Shown in pieces: positions 33,778 to 47,060 of a stretch of 64,000 nt of DNA. How positions within the stretch are numbered: the first letter of the stretch is position 1; every line of letters begins with the position of its first letter. The translations under genes and the position numbers were made by a program. Origin of the DNA: Incurvaria masculella (taxonomy: Eukaryota > Arthropoda > Insecta > Lepidoptera > Incurvariidae); NCBI GenBank assembly GCA_946894095.1, contig OX335652.1, forward strand, positions 14,779,001 to 14,843,000, read 5' to 3'. The notes beneath the pieces were generated by a model. That model had not been told where the DNA came from. It saw only the letters and a program-made list of their open reading frames with translations, and made no database searches.

Positions 33778-34610
33778 CACACACTGGTAATAAAGTTTAG
33801 CTGAAAGCTGAAAGTCTGTATCTCCGCATCTAAGCCTCCGGGCTCCGAGCTCAGTGCAACGTTTAGTGTGTCGTTAGAGGAAGGCCGGCCATTGTGAGCC
33901 GACTTCTGATACCAGCCACTTACTCTCGGCTAAACCTTACGTAGACTCCACACAATACGAAGCTTTGCTCCGCCTACTGGATACAAGCATCCACGTTGTT
34001 TATAACAGTTGCCGCTAGAACCACTAGAACTCCAGTAGTTCCTTCCTAGAACGCCTTCAAAGGGCTTGAATATACATCAAATGATTTCGTATAGTCGTTA
34101 TACGCAGTTTTGAAAGATTAATAATCAACATCAAGCATGGGTGGATTATTAGCAGTCATATGAAGATCAGGAAACCAAACATTTTTGTAACCGATTGGAT
34201 TACTGTTGTGGCAATTCTAAGTCACTCTTGTATCCGCTCCATTGAACCGTTAGAAAATACACAGTTATTTGAAAGTTCATGTCTCTTATCTAAATGCATA
34301 TAATATGGTATTAACACTCATTGGTTTATCTAAATTCCAAAATATCTCTAGTTATGATAAGCATAATATTTGTCTATTAATTAACACGTTGATCAAAATC
34401 TAGCGAAATCAAGATGGAGCCGGTCCATCTTCCCACACAAATGTGTATCGCTGGTGTTTATTATTTTTTATTTTGCATTAATATGAAGTGACCTTGATAG
34501 GTATCATAATGTTGTTGAATATTTTGTCTATATCGCTTAAAATGTGTGTGAACCATTTAATAAAACCTACGAGCCGACTTTTGTAGGTTTTATTAAATGG
34601 TTTTTGTTTC
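33778..34610. other. No gene recognised; GC-richer patch 33820-34060
   Basis: The patch has no frame with a recognisable domain. Near 34550-34600 the words TAATAAAACCTACGAGCCGACTTTTGTAGGTTTTATTAAATGG form an inverted repeat (imperfect stem around CGAGCCGACTTTTG). Confidence 0.4.
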
Positions 34611-34614
34611 TTTT

Positions 34615-34915
34615 CGGAGCCATCATATACGGCTACATTGAACTAGATGGAAAATACGGAACATTTTTCATTGCCGCTTCGACAATATTTTCATTCAATG
34701 CGATGGCACCAACCCGGGCGGGCTTAAACCCTACCACCTAGTAGGGGAAGAGGACCTGCAGTTTTACATGGATTCCGAACCACGGTTTTGTGACGAAATT
34801 CACTTGTCCAACTCAGAAAAAAAGTGGTGCATGATTGGCGAGGATTTTAACTTAAACCTCTGATATGTTAGGCTCTGATAAGTCCCGGCGTCACTAGGCT
34901 ACGAGCCGTTCAAAT
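34615..34915 (-). mobile_element. tRNA-derived SINE, copy
   Basis: Body CGGCTACATTGAACTAGATG, ACCAACCCGGGCGGGCTTAA, ACCACCTAGTAGGGGAAGAG; head remnant GTCACTAGGCTACGAGCCG. A small deletion lies around 34785. Confidence 0.75.
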
Positions 34916-35129
34916 ATTAATGTATTTAATCTTAAGCCAGAGTTTTTTTTATTATTCAGGAATCAAACCGTTCACAAGACATACAAATTTAAACAATACA
35001 CAAAATATTTAAACTAAAAAGATTCCATTGAACAAAATAACAAAGAATTAACAGTGATCTGAAAATAAGGGAAAATACAAACAAACGAATCATATTACGT
35101 ACACTAACTCTATGTAAGAAAATAAAAAA

Positions 35130-35300
35130 TAAAAATTGGACCAACTAAAAAGTATTTATATACCCTTTCGAACAAAAAAATATTTTTTTAAATCGGTTCA
35201 GGGGTCTTCGAGTCATCGGTGAACATACATAGAAAAAAGAGAAAAAAAAGGATTTCGACGAATTGAGAACCTCCTCCTTTTTTTCGAAGTCGGTTAAAAA
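35130..35300 (+). repeat. RTE-like repeat tail
   Basis: Contains TACCCTTTCGAACAAAAAAA, AAATCGGTTCAGGGGTCTTC and the end GAATTGAGAACCTCCTCC..GAAGTCGGTTAAAAA. This is a common 3' tail of lepidopteran non-LTR repeats (recalled). It shares its end with 22883-22975. Confidence 0.55.
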
Positions 35301-36080
35301 GAAGTGGAATGGAAAAAAAATCAAAATGAGTTAAGAAAAAAACTACCTAGACCAAAAAATACAAAACAAAAAAAAAACTTAGATTCGAATTAAGAACATA
35401 GATTGGATAGATTAGAAATATTATGAAATTGGAGTTTTTTAAGCAGATTTAGCAGATTCAAAAATAAGTAGTGCATAACGAAGTGCGCCACTGACCTGTC
35501 ATATCACAGCAACTTGAAAAAATAGCTTGTAAAAAGAACTTGCTGTTTTTTCCTCTCAGATATCTCAAAAAAGTGAACTGTTGATAACATATGGACAGGT
35601 GTGGTCTAGATTTCACAAATTAATTAAAAAAAAAACGGATAGTTGTATTATCATTTTTATAATTCAGTTTGAGATGAGATAAATAAAATTAAAAACGTTG
35701 TGTGTGGTACCACGATGATTAACATATCGATGGATGGACTTAATGCTTTGAACATTTATAATATTCAATGGTTCAAACGGCGAATTAGCATGGAAATTCA
35801 AAAAGGAAACACACATTTTAGGTACTATGGGCAGCTCGGCGGGCATGGAGGATTTTTTCTATTTGGTTTAGTATAATATTATTTCTTATCTTAGTTTAGT
35901 ACGTTGTTGGTTTTATTTTGTTCGGGCATTATTTTTGTTTTTTTTTTGTATTATTACATTTTATGTATTATTCGATAAAATATAGCAATGGTTCATAGTC
36001 GGTGTTCGTGATAAATATAAAAGGAAAACAGAAGAAGAACGATAGCTACAGTCGATATTTTTTAAGGTTGCTTAATGTAT
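35301..36080. other. AT-rich stretch, nothing recognised
   Basis: Poly-A and poly-T rich; no coding evidence. Confidence 0.45.
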
Positions 36081-36084
36081 TGCG

Positions 36085-36545
36085 GCATATGGCATACGCC
36101 ACATCATCCACACTGCATTCGGATTTGTCATATTTTATCATTAGCCAGTTCAGCATTCACAGCGAAGAAGAACTGGCAAGAAAATTCGCTGTTTTTTTTT
36201 CAACGTCCACTTAGTCTAAGTTTACAAATTTGTTTGCCATCGCTTACAGACTTACGGGTTATTGGTACCCGTTTCTGTAGATACTTTATTTTTATTCCTT
36301 GTTACAATAATAGTAAGTATTTACCTTTGATTAAAAGAAAAAAAAAACACAGACGAATACATTAAATTGTTATAAATTCACAAAAAAATACCGTTCATGC
36401 CGTACAGTTCATGACAAATATCAGTTTATTTTGCAAAAGCTATGGCCGTCATCTAACTTGTTGCAAATTGGAGCAGGCCAGTCCCCACAAACAGCACCCG
36501 TTCGCGAGCATCGCCTCTCTCAACCATATGTTAGGGAAATAGATT
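36085..36545 (+). repeat. Dispersed repeat, copy 2 of pair with 6.1 kb
   Basis: Aligned blocks with 6060-6520 are described there. This copy has an additional middle part (TTACGGGTTATTGGTACCCG and ATACTTTATTTTTATTCC) that the first copy lacks. The frame at 36431-36724 starts in the repeat and is not called a gene. Confidence 0.55.
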
Positions 36546-37639
36546 ATTCGAACCAAGCGCCACCGCAAGCAAGGGCCTTGAAGCGATGCTCTACTCCAAA
36601 TTGTAACCAACCACTGTTTACCAAAACTGTAAAATGTAAAGGATCTACAAGATCAAGTGGTCCTAATTACGGGAGTGTGAATGGTGATCTACCTGTTACT
36701 CGTTCAGTTATAGTAAAAACGTGACGAAGAGATGACATTATGATGAGAAGCATTCTCCATTGCTACTTACAACGCGATGCTACAGACAGAGAAAATTTCA
36801 ACACTCCGGGCTAAGTCTGTTGCCATTCAAATTCTGTAACATGAAAACTCTTAACAGAACAGTGGCTGCACCAATCATAAAACGCACCAGCGGTTTCGTC
36901 AAAACACCCTTACCCTGGAAAACAGCATATAAATGGCAAAATTATTTACGTGCTCCGGAGTGCTGCACTTGAACCCCCTACCCTGAAACATTGTGTTGTC
37001 GTCAGTAGACAGATAACGGTAATTTTGCATCCAATAAATACAGAAAATTATAAAGAATATTGCAGCAGATGTACGGTCACTATGCTTCGTGCAGTTAATA
37101 TGGATAACACATTATTCGCAAGTCCATTTCAAAGTAAATAACAGTAATGTAGGTACATATCTCGAATTGACTCTTTAAAGAAGTTCGAGAACGTGTAGGC
37201 TTATTGAATGGGTAAATCTTATTGAGAATTAAATTGTGTTGTTGTTATACTTATAGGATGGGCAGAATAATATTACTACTTTCAACCCAACCTTCAAATC
37301 CTAGATAATGGATAACAACAATGGCGTTACTGTTAAAATATGCAACAAAAATCTCGACGAACTCATTTTCTACTACTTATACTAAACATTATAAAACTTA
37401 TTCACAGAGAACCTGTCAAAACTTAGTACGACATTAGCACCGGACTAACCATACAAAAACCGGCTTAGTCCGGCATATTAAAGTTAGTCTGCCCACGCTG
37501 AATGTGGCTGCTTATATTTAGTTTTATTACGTCCATAATATCACTCCAGCTTCTATCCATTTTTAGAAGAAGAATCGCATGTATTGATAATATAAATTGT
37601 ACGATAAACATATTTTTTAATGATTAGCTTTATTTAAAA

Positions 37640-37676
37640 CATATTATATATATATACTATATATATATATATATGT
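37640..37676. repeat. (TA)n microsatellite
   Basis: Two runs of TATATATA separated by an ACT interruption. Confidence 0.9.
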
Positions 37677-39085
37677 GTGCGATCCTCGGTGCGTAAGTTC
37701 AACTTAAAATGGACCGGTTTTGATTTTTTATTGCGATTTTTAAAAGACAGTTTCATGGTAGGGTTCCATGATGCAGTAGCTCTCGTTGTGTGGACTATAA
37801 GAGCGTTTTTCGAAAACAGCACACACTGAACTTAAGCACCTTAACATAGAGTTCACTTTGCCTCATCCATATCGATACTTTACGGTAACGTGCGACCGCG
37901 ATACAAGAGATTTAATGCTCATATGCACTGGGACAGTCCCCACACGTCGGCGAAAATCTCCCCGGGTATATAATTTTACATGACAAGTGTTATGACGCCC
38001 GAGGGTAAGATTTTTATATGGCAACATTCCCGCGGCGTCGAGTAGTCAAAGTATAATGTAACTGATATTGAGATTTTTTCATAGAGCCTTGATGCGGTTT
38101 GGAAAATACATACATGGAATGTTTTTAACTCTGCTTCAAATACATTGTTAACCAATTTTTTGCACGTTTTCACATAAATTGTTTTGAAAGAGAAATGTAA
38201 TGTTGGCATTCGATATAAATTTATGTTTGTTACTTGCAATATTATTGATATGTTTTTATTGAAAACGTAACCAGGACTGTCCTTTTGTTTTAATGAGATT
38301 TGGATCTTGAATCCTACTTTAACAAGTATAAAAAAAATGTTTTCAATGCACAAATGTAGATGTCGCTTCTCAACCGGTTTGTTCTCTATTTTTTTTTATT
38401 TACAACGATTTTTTCGCACTTCATTTGGATTGCGTCCGCCATTTTTAGTTACACCTAAATGCTCCATTACATTACTATTCTCACTTAAGACGTAGACGGG
38501 TAATAATTCACTCTCCAGTAAGGCGTTTTCATTAAGGCTCTAACGTGCGAATTCCTCGCCAAGTAGCGAATAACTTGCGCTACGTTAGGTGCTAACAACC
38601 TTTCCGCCTACTGCATGCACAGGCGATTATCGTAAAAATTAAGCACCATCTTACTTATGCACACTGCGATGCAATTTAGAACTAGAATGCAGCTCGCAAA
38701 GAGGTCTGTTTGGAGGAACTCGGCGGAAACTAAACTCGTTGGTAGAGCGTGTATGTGAGTGTTATTGCTTTCATGTAAACCGGCCAGTGTTATCCATATG
38801 GTTATTTTTTATATGTTATTTTTCCAAAGTATTGTGATAAATTTTCAAATTTCTGATTTTTTATTTATTTATGCAACGTTGAACGATCTCCAGGACCTGA
38901 GGGCATCCGCGCTGTATCTTTATTCGTTGCTGGCACTATAATGACCCCGTCTGGCAGGCAGCATCGGGCGCCGTGGTTACGAAGCCGGCAGCGGCGGGGG
39001 ATGTGGCGACAGCAGCGCTGCGGTGTGGAGGGGCGAAGGGAGAAACCCCAGACGGCCAATTCTTGCGCCAATTCGTTTTCATTTC
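37677..39085. other. No gene recognised
   Basis: A 125-codon minus-strand frame (37976-38353) is among the longer frames here, but it has no start context, domain or splice support. A GC-rich patch at 38940-39030 is also unassigned. Confidence 0.4.
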
Positions 39086-39403
39086 TTTTTTAGGCTGCCG
39101 TACCCAAAGGGTGAAAACGGAACCCTATTACTAAGCCTCCGCTGTCCGTCCGTCCGTCCGTCCGTCCGCCCGTCCGTCCGCCCGTCTGTCACAGGGCTGT
39201 ATCTCATGAACCGTAATAGGTAGGCAGCTTAAATTTTCATAGAGTGTGTATTTATTTTGCCGCCATAACAACAAATAGGAAATATTTAAAAATAACAATC
39301 ATTAAATGGGGTCCCCAAACAAAGAACTTCATTGTTTTGTGTTAAGTCTCGTACGATGGTACGGAACCCTTCGTGTGTGCGTCCGACTCGCACTTGGCCG
39401 GTA
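39086..39403 (-). mobile_element. GGTTCCGTACC-family repeat, copy 6
   Basis: Inverted orientation, full length, with a long (GTCC)n tract at about 39143-39186. Confidence 0.85.
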
Positions 39404-39404
39404 T

Positions 39405-39780
39405 TATTTTTTTCATTTCATTTATTTAAACTTTTTGGTAGTCAAACTACACTAAGTTACGTCACAAAGATCCGCGGATTCGATCAACCCAGTAAAGAAG
39501 AACCCGCAAAGAAACTTCACGGGTTTACATAACATATTTTTCCACCCACAATTATGAAATACACACTTAGATCTAAATGCTACTGCCAAATAATTCCTTG
39601 GTAGAACAGATTCAGGCAAAGAAAAAAGGGCAATAGAAACAGCAACCCTCAGTTTAAATTACCTTCAACTAACACAGTTACTAATGTAATAATATACATT
39701 AATGTAATTAATAGCATTACAAGTATTCTCTGGTGTAAAAGCCGTCAAAAAACTCAACCTATGTCAGGTGTATAAAGCCC
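39405..39780 (+). repeat. Dispersed repeat, copy 1 of pair with 46.5 kb
   Basis: Shares GTAGTCAAACTA, ACTAAGTTACGTCACAAA, GATCCGCGGATTCGATCAAC and CCCGCAAAGAAACTTCAC with 46465-46850. Both end near GGTGTAAAAGCCGTC and TATAAAGCCCT. Unclassified. Confidence 0.6.
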
Positions 39781-39834
39781 TCGTCAAGTTTGATACGAAT
39801 GAAGTGTATCAAGTCAATATATTATACAAGGATA

Positions 39835-40085
39835 CAAGGGCGTCGCCAGCCGATGGCGCAGGGGGGGGGGGCAAGTTGACTTTACCTACTACAATTCATA
39901 CTTTTCTCATTCTCATTGGTGAATTCATTCGAGTTTCGACGTACGGGAGTGATTGTTCAATGCTTGAACTTCAAGCAAATCAACTCAAAGACTTAGGACT
40001 TTGGTTGCATTATATTTGGCAACTTTTTTAGAATCTCTAGGGGGGGGCAGCTGCCCCTCCCTGCCCCCCCTTGGCGACGCCCTTG
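39835..40085. mobile_element. hAT-like MITE, 251 bp
   Basis: The ends CAAGGGCGTCGCCA and TGGCGACGCCCTTG are inverted repeats (the right end reads TTGGCGACGCCCTTG). The flanks CAAGGATA (39827-39834) and TAAGGATA (40086-40093) are an 8-bp target duplication with one mismatch. An 8-bp duplication and CA..TG ends fit the hAT superfamily. G-runs lie just inside both ends. No transposase. Confidence 0.8.
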
Positions 40086-40569
40086 TAAGGATACACACTA
40101 CTGAGTCCTCACTGAATCAGTGAATAAATAGTACCTATCATGCTACATTTACGGATCGCGTTGTGGATATTGATATATTATGTTTCGTTAGCGCTGAATT
40201 CGGAAAGACATTGGCCACTCATTCCGTGTAGCGGTGCGATCGATTACCAGAATACCAAAGTGATGTCAAAGTGAAATCCTCTCTTGAAAACACTCCGGAT
40301 AAATTAACCCGGAATTTCCAGAATTGGCCTCCAGCACGCTAAGTCGCCACTCGCTCGGCTATATTGAGGTGGACCGTAGAGTTTCCGCTGGAATGGGATA
40401 GAGTAAAGTTTTGTGTAGAGTTTAGAGTTAGGTCGATACCTAATTTTCAGATAACGTACCAGGAGCTAGTTGGCTTACTGGTATAAGGTACCTATAACTG
40501 TCACTTTGACACCATTTTGTTTATTTCCGAACTCAGCAAATGTAAGTATTAATTATGTACAGAGATGTA

Positions 40570-40800
40570 AATCCATACTTAATAATATAAATGCGGAAAT
40601 AATCTATCTGCCTGTTACTTTTTCACATCTAAACCTCTGAACCAATTTTGATGACATTTGGTGTAGAGTCTGGACCTTGAGATAGGCCACGTGATGAAAG
40701 GGAATGATTTTTTTTATAGGCACTAATATAATGTTAAGTTCAGCCCGACATCAATCCGAAATGACATTGACCCGAGCGAAGCCGATTACCTCAGCATATT
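40570..40800 (+). mobile_element. Helitron-like fragment
   Basis: Starts near ACTTAATAATATAAATGCGG, continues AACCTCTGAACCAATTTTGA, and carries the 3' hairpin-like GACCCGAGCGAAGCCGATTA. The CTAG end is mutated or lost. Confidence 0.5.
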
Positions 40801-42126
40801 ACCTGTGCTTAAAAAAATATAAGTACTCGAATACACATTTTACTCACTAATGCATTTTAATTTAACACATATTCGTATATACATAAAATACCACTTTAAC
40901 AACTAGCGCAAAAATTGGACCTTAAACACAAAATACTAATTGCTTGCAAGGTGATGTGAACATTTCGAAACCTAGAAAATACAGTAAATTAGACGAAGTG
41001 ACGTAGATCGTGTATGATATTGTCATTCCATTCTGCCATCCATTTCCAACTGCTTTTTAATTATGTGTAGCTTTGCATGAACGATCTGGCTCCTCTCGAA
41101 ATTCCTAAAGTTGAGTAATTTTAGGATTATAGCCCTGTGCGGTTTTAGCTTACTCATTTATTAGATCTTAGTTTAAGGACATCTTGAATCCCCTCAAGAT
41201 ATCATAAAACGAAGATCTAGGTCGGTAAAATATATTTTATTCTTATTCCCTGGCTTATTCCCATTTTTTATCCATCATTAAATAATAATAATAATTATTA
41301 TTATTTCTTTCTTTGGTGTCATCAAATCAAAAATAACTTTATTTCATCAGAATAAGAAAACATGGCAATCCAGTTTTGGTTTAAGCCCTACTTATGGCGT
41401 TCGCTCTCGTAGGTTCTTAAATAGGTTCCTTGGGTTTTTGAACTTTCACAGGGACTGCAAAAACCCTGCGAACATTTGCTTTAATTACTGTGGAGGTTTT
41501 AAAACGGGATGTGGATGGCTAGAAAATATAATAGTTTGTATTCTCTTGTTTTCCCACCATAAACAGATTGGTGCTTCTGGAAAATGAAGCTTTAATGGTA
41601 ACACATTTAATGGTGACTTAAATAAATAGTTTATTTAAAATATTACGATTTAAATATTTTTTTACGAAGTATAACCACAGTTAATAATAATATGTTTATA
41701 TTTGAGCAGCACTCTTGAAATAGCATACAGAAACCCATTCCGATTCCTGCGCTTGGATCGGCATAGTTTTCGGCAAAACACTCTAAACATCCTTTTGATT
41801 AATTTATTTCACCTAATCCCTTCGCTTCAACAAGTGTATTAACAACAATGAACGATGAGAGCTTAGATTCATTTTAGAATACCACATGCCAAGAAGCGAC
41901 GTGAAAAATGTTAATTACGAGAATGATAAATGTTAACAAGATGAACGACAATGTGTCGGCATTCCTCCAAAATTCTCGGACGTACGAGCTTCGTACGAAG
42001 TAATGATCATTATTTCTATGTACAAAGGCAGTTATAACTCCGGTCCCCGGAAATAAGGTTGATTATTTTTTAAATGGAATAGTATATGTATATCATAATA
42101 TAAATTCAAGTTTAATATTAGTTCCG
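40801..42126. other. AT-rich stretch, nothing recognised
   Basis: No coding evidence and no element ends. Contains an AATAATAATAATTATTATT palindromic tract at about 41284. Confidence 0.4.
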
Positions 42127-42605
42127 TTAAGGCGCTAGTACTAGCCAACTACTCGCGCCATACAAATGCATTTTTTAACAAATGTAATAATATGTAGTGA
42201 AACGCTTCAGCAAATCCAAATAGAACTTTAGACTGATAATGGATTGTTAATATTTTTTGATTCCATCATTTATTTAAATAATAATAAAAATAAAAAAGTT
42301 GATTTTTCTCATTAGAAATCTGAAAGTAATTCGATTTCTAGATATAAGCAAAAACAGCATATATGCATAAACAAAAAATTCCATTTGCTTTTAGATTTCT
42401 ACATTTAGTCAAAAAAGTTCGGAAATTGACACCGTTTCCGCAATGTATTTTGTATAGAAAAAGGAAACATACATTAACGAAAATAGGTTGATTCCTAGAC
42501 AAGGAATCATATATTGTAAGAATGACACTTATAATCGTCAGACTTAGTTAGTTAACTTGGGGTGCCTCGTCTAACTTTGCGATTTGGCTAGTACCAGGGC
42601 CTTAA
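42127..42605 (+). mobile_element. TTAA-flanked MITE, 471 bp, copy 2
   Basis: The element 42131-42601 has TTAA on both sides, inverted ends GGCGCTAGTACTAGCCAA and TTGGCTAGTACCAGGGCC, and the same length and orientation as 17525-17995. Differences are scattered substitutions and single-base changes, so both are fairly recent copies. Confidence 0.85.
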
Positions 42606-45600
42606 CTACGATACGAGTATTATCCATACGAGTATTGAATATTGAGTAACAATATCAGCAATCGTTGTGACGGATTAGTAAAATTTTAAAAATTTTTTTC
42701 TGACAAAAAAAGGTTTGCTCACCAAATTGTATACGTGGTTGCCTCGATGACCAGAAGTATCTCAGAATTTAGATACCCTTCAATTCTGAAGAAATGTAGG
42801 GCATCGAACTTTGTTATTTCGTCTATATTTATAATAGTAATACCACGGATAATGCTCTTTTGAGCTGCATAACGCAATCCCTCTATCTTATTTCTACCAT
42901 CGCTCGATGCTCCTTGGCTTAATTCACTGGCTTAATGTTTTCGATCCTCTAGATTATTTACTGATAGAGAGGGTAAATTTTAAAATGCAGTTCCTCCGTA
43001 GTATTTCGGCCTTATTACCACCAGCAGCGAGAGCACAAATAATTTTATCTGGCCGACAAACTTACGTACATAGTCTTTATCTTGTGTGCGGGACACTTGT
43101 CGCCAACTGATAGCATAAACAGTGTTATGTCGAGTGAGGTTGTCAAAATAAACCCACACCATAGACAAATCTCGACAAAGAATAAATTTTGTCCATTTGT
43201 GGAAGCACAAATAAATTTAATCCTACTAATTTGACGTTTGTTGAGGATAATTTTGTCACCACCACCGGGAGGGTGTGTTAAATCCTGGAAGGAGGTGTTT
43301 GTTCGTGTTACGAATATGTGCCTATGTAGTGGCGATGGCACAGGCGTTTCTTAACGTTTTCATGGTTCAAAGACATGGGAAAAGTGGTAATAAGAGCTAA
43401 AGATAGATGGGTTTGTTTGGGCAAAGACGTTTCCATTCCATCCTTTACTTTCCGTTATAGGAAGTAATCAGGCGGAACGGCTTAGAACAACGCTCCAGCT
43501 GAACGGGAAAACGAAAAAAGTGCAGAGATTAACGTCACATTGACATTAGATAAACTACAAACCTTCTAATCTAATAAGGCAAATGCGCTTAACCAAGCAA
43601 TTTTTATCTAAATTCATTAAAAACGTACTTAATTGTGCATCCATACGAAATTCAATTCGAAATAACTTATATGTATTTGTATATGTATTTGTAGAAAATG
43701 GCATTTTGTTCGCCGCTATTCTGTAAAACGCTATTTCTTGCTCCTTGCACTGAATATCATGGAGCAGTCTGCGCGAACACAGCCAGGGTCGGGAGGTTTA
43801 AAGTGACAGTTATTGTGGACAAAACGGTGGGTGTTGCCACTCTCTATCGAGTTAACACTCGATCTCGATAAATTAATCGAGCTCCCCATTTGTGATATCA
43901 CAGTGGATAAAAATCCTCGACAAAATTTCTTATCCCTCTAGCTCGACAAGTGTCCACTTTCATTTGTGCTCCCGCTGCTGGGGTGGTTCGAACATTGTGT
44001 AAGGAAACACCTAGTCAGCCGATATGTTTCATCCGGCGCCGTTGAGGTGAGGACTTGGCAGACGTACGCTTAACATAAGAGAACGTCATACCCGAACGGT
44101 ACTATTCAAAAAATCCTTAGATATAAATATTACATACAGTACTAATACCAAATGAACTTTTTTCAAAAATAGTCTCGTTATCAAACAAATCAGTTTAACA
44201 TGATCTTAAATATGTATTCCCTCAAAATCGCCCTTTTGAATTTGTTAACGGCAAACTAAATGTATAGAACAGTAAATTATTGCTCAAACATAAAGAAGCG
44301 CCAGTAACATCCTCAGACCTAAAGGGTTTTTACACAAAAACTAAATTAAAGAACCCAACAGATACTTAACCCAATTATAGACCAGTCATCCTGGTAATAA
44401 GGTGGAAATAAAGTAAAAAGGTGAGGATTACAAAAAGTCAGAAGTGGACAAGGCTGCTCGCCCTGTTTTTGGAGGCTCGTGTAGTACACGGAAAGTCACG
44501 CGAAGTATCATTTTATTCCCCTAGTTTATCATCAAATTATTTACATTCTATAAATATGTAAGTATGTTTTCCATCGAAGGGTGACAATGGTTAAGCTAAA
44601 TGAACTGGATCAAACTAGACTGCATACGCTCTCCAATAATGTGTTTCAGAACATTTACATCTATGCAGCTTTTTCCGAACATATTTTTTTCAGTATTTAA
44701 TCCGTTTCCCTAACAAACTGACAGGCATATGCAACATACATAAATCAAATTATTATACATTTCACAAATTTCAAATGTTCAGCTAGAAATAGGAAACAGT
44801 TGTTTACTTTCATACAATACGCCTCGTCTTACTTGGTATGTACCGATTGCATTTATAATTATGTACAATCTGACTTGTTCACGGTTGATAAAGCTGCTAG
44901 CTTGCCCATTTCCCCAGAAAAGAGTTTGAATAAATTTTAAAACTACCATCTTATATAGGCAGATACTATCTCAAAATATGGCATGATCTACTCAGACAAG
45001 AGGCGGAAGGGGGCGTCACAGTCTGTGTCGAGACCTGATGATCAAATTCGCACTTTACTCAATATATCTCTCTGGTTCAACACTTTAATCCCTCGCGTTA
45101 AATAAGATGCAAGATTCTGACATTAATATTACCATTTTGATTTATAATTTAAAACTCAATTTGCGAGTTTTACTTTTCCAGTATTTTTCAATGCTGACAG
45201 ACAGTTGATATGCAATTTAAAACGTATGCATCTATTAAGAGGAACGGTTGCTCGAGTAATATAGTAACACGGGGAAACATATAACTGTAGTGTGTATATT
45301 TTAATTATTAAAATTTCTTTCAAAGTGCCCTAAATTCTACCCGATAAGAACTTCAATGTTTGAATCATCAAAATTAAACGTCGCAATGTCATGAACCAAC
45401 TTTGGATCTTGGAATCCAACCTGCGACCAGTTCGACGAGATGCATATCTCAAAGATGCAACTAAAAAGTATTAAAGAGCCACATTATGCCACAAGAGAAC
45501 GGGTAATAAGAAAATATGACAGTAGTATTAATGTGCCCCATGATAGAGATACTGATAAAACTGGTTCACAATAAAACTTTCGTCGATTCCTCTAAAACAA

Positions 45601-45690
45601 CTATTAAAAGAGGACTAGAGAATGAGGTTGAACAAAAAGAAGAAAAATACGGAGCGATAAGAAATATTCTGATCCTAAAGTAGAAGACCA
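42606..45690. other. About 3 kb without recognised gene or element
   Basis: Frames at 42907-43110 and 43045-43341 overlap on opposite strands and have no domain. The stretch may be ordinary intergenic or intronic DNA. Confidence 0.35.
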
Positions 45691-45985
45691 TTTTTAGGGT
45701 TCCGTACCCAAAAGGGTGCCAACGGAACCCTATTACTAAGCCTCCGCTGTCCGTTCGTCCGTCCGTCTGTCACATGGATGTATCTCATGAACCGTAATAG
45801 ATAAGCAGCTGAAATTTTTAGAGAGTGTGTATTTATTTTGGCGCTATAACAACATATATGAAAAATTAAAAAAATAATAAAAATAAAGGGGGCCCCATAC
45901 AAAAAACGTGTTTTTTTTTGTGTTAAATCTTGTATGATAGTACGGAACCCTTCGGGTGCGAGTCCGACTCGCACTTGGCCGGTTT
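45691..45985 (-). mobile_element. GGTTCCGTACC-family repeat, copy 7
   Basis: Inverted orientation, full length (TTTTAGGGTTCCGTACCCAA to CGCACTTGGCCGGTTT). Confidence 0.85.
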
Positions 45986-46464
45986 CATTCAAAGAGAATA
46001 AAAGTCATTTTTGACATAAATTAAGTCGATTTTAATTCAGTAAAACGTTGGATTATCATAGAACTTGGGTGGCTTCACGCATGCGTATCGCCCTAGACTA
46101 CTGCTTGATCATTTAACGTTTAGGTTTAATGACCATTTTATCGTTTTTCTGAAGCCGAAAAGCTTCAAGATAAAATCGGATGATTGACAGATGGGACGAA
46201 TGTAAATGCAAATTCTCTGTAATTGATTACTATTGTTAGCGCAGGTTTAAGGGGTCATTAAATGGTTAATGGTGACAAAAATTTATCGGATCCCGAATAG
46301 AACCTTAAAATGCTATATTACCCGCTTAATTTGTTTTTCAAACCATAACAAAATTTAGGAATAGATAATGTGAGATAAGCCATGCGATCTACGTTTAAAA
46401 ACAGTTAAATTTGAAATATACGTATGTATCTATTCATCATGCAGCCCGAATACAGAAAGAAAAT

Positions 46465-46850
46465 TGATTTCATTCAATTTCATTTCTTTAAACTTTTGCT
46501 AGTCAAACTAGACTAAGTTACGTCACGTCACAAACTGATAGATCCGCGGATTCGATCAACTCAGTAACGAAGAACCCGCAAAGAAACTTCACTGGTTTAC
46601 ATATATCCACAATAATGATATATACACACTTGTATTATCTTAATTACGCTGCCAAACATTATTTGCTAGACCAGTTTAAGACAAATAATAAATAACACGA
46701 GAAACAGAAACACTGAGTGTAAATTGATTAAAAATACAAATTACTTAACTAAGATGCTAACAAAAAAAATTATAGATTAGAATTATTCTTTGGTGTAAAA
46801 GCCGTCGTCAACCTAACAACTATGTCGGGTTTATAAAGCCCTATATATGA
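46465..46850 (+). repeat. Dispersed repeat, copy 2 of pair with 39.4 kb
   Basis: Aligned blocks are described under 39405-39780. This copy has a local CACGTCACAAACTGATA insertion relative to the other. Confidence 0.6.
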
Positions 46851-47060
46851 TATAAGGGATTGAAGTTATTAACGTTTTTTATACAACAGCAGTACGAGAA
46901 GTTTTTATCGAGTGTCTTCATCACATTGCGATTGCCGATAGCGATTTTGGTCGCTCAAGCGCGATGTTATTCGGTCAGGCCGACGTTCAGTGCCGAAGCA
47001 TTTTTACTCGAAGCCTTAAATCTTGAAATGATCTAAAAGTTCGGCACGAACGCGCAGCTT

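Noticed and set aside
39768..40031. 87-codon frame
   Set aside because: Runs through the hAT-like MITE including its G-run.
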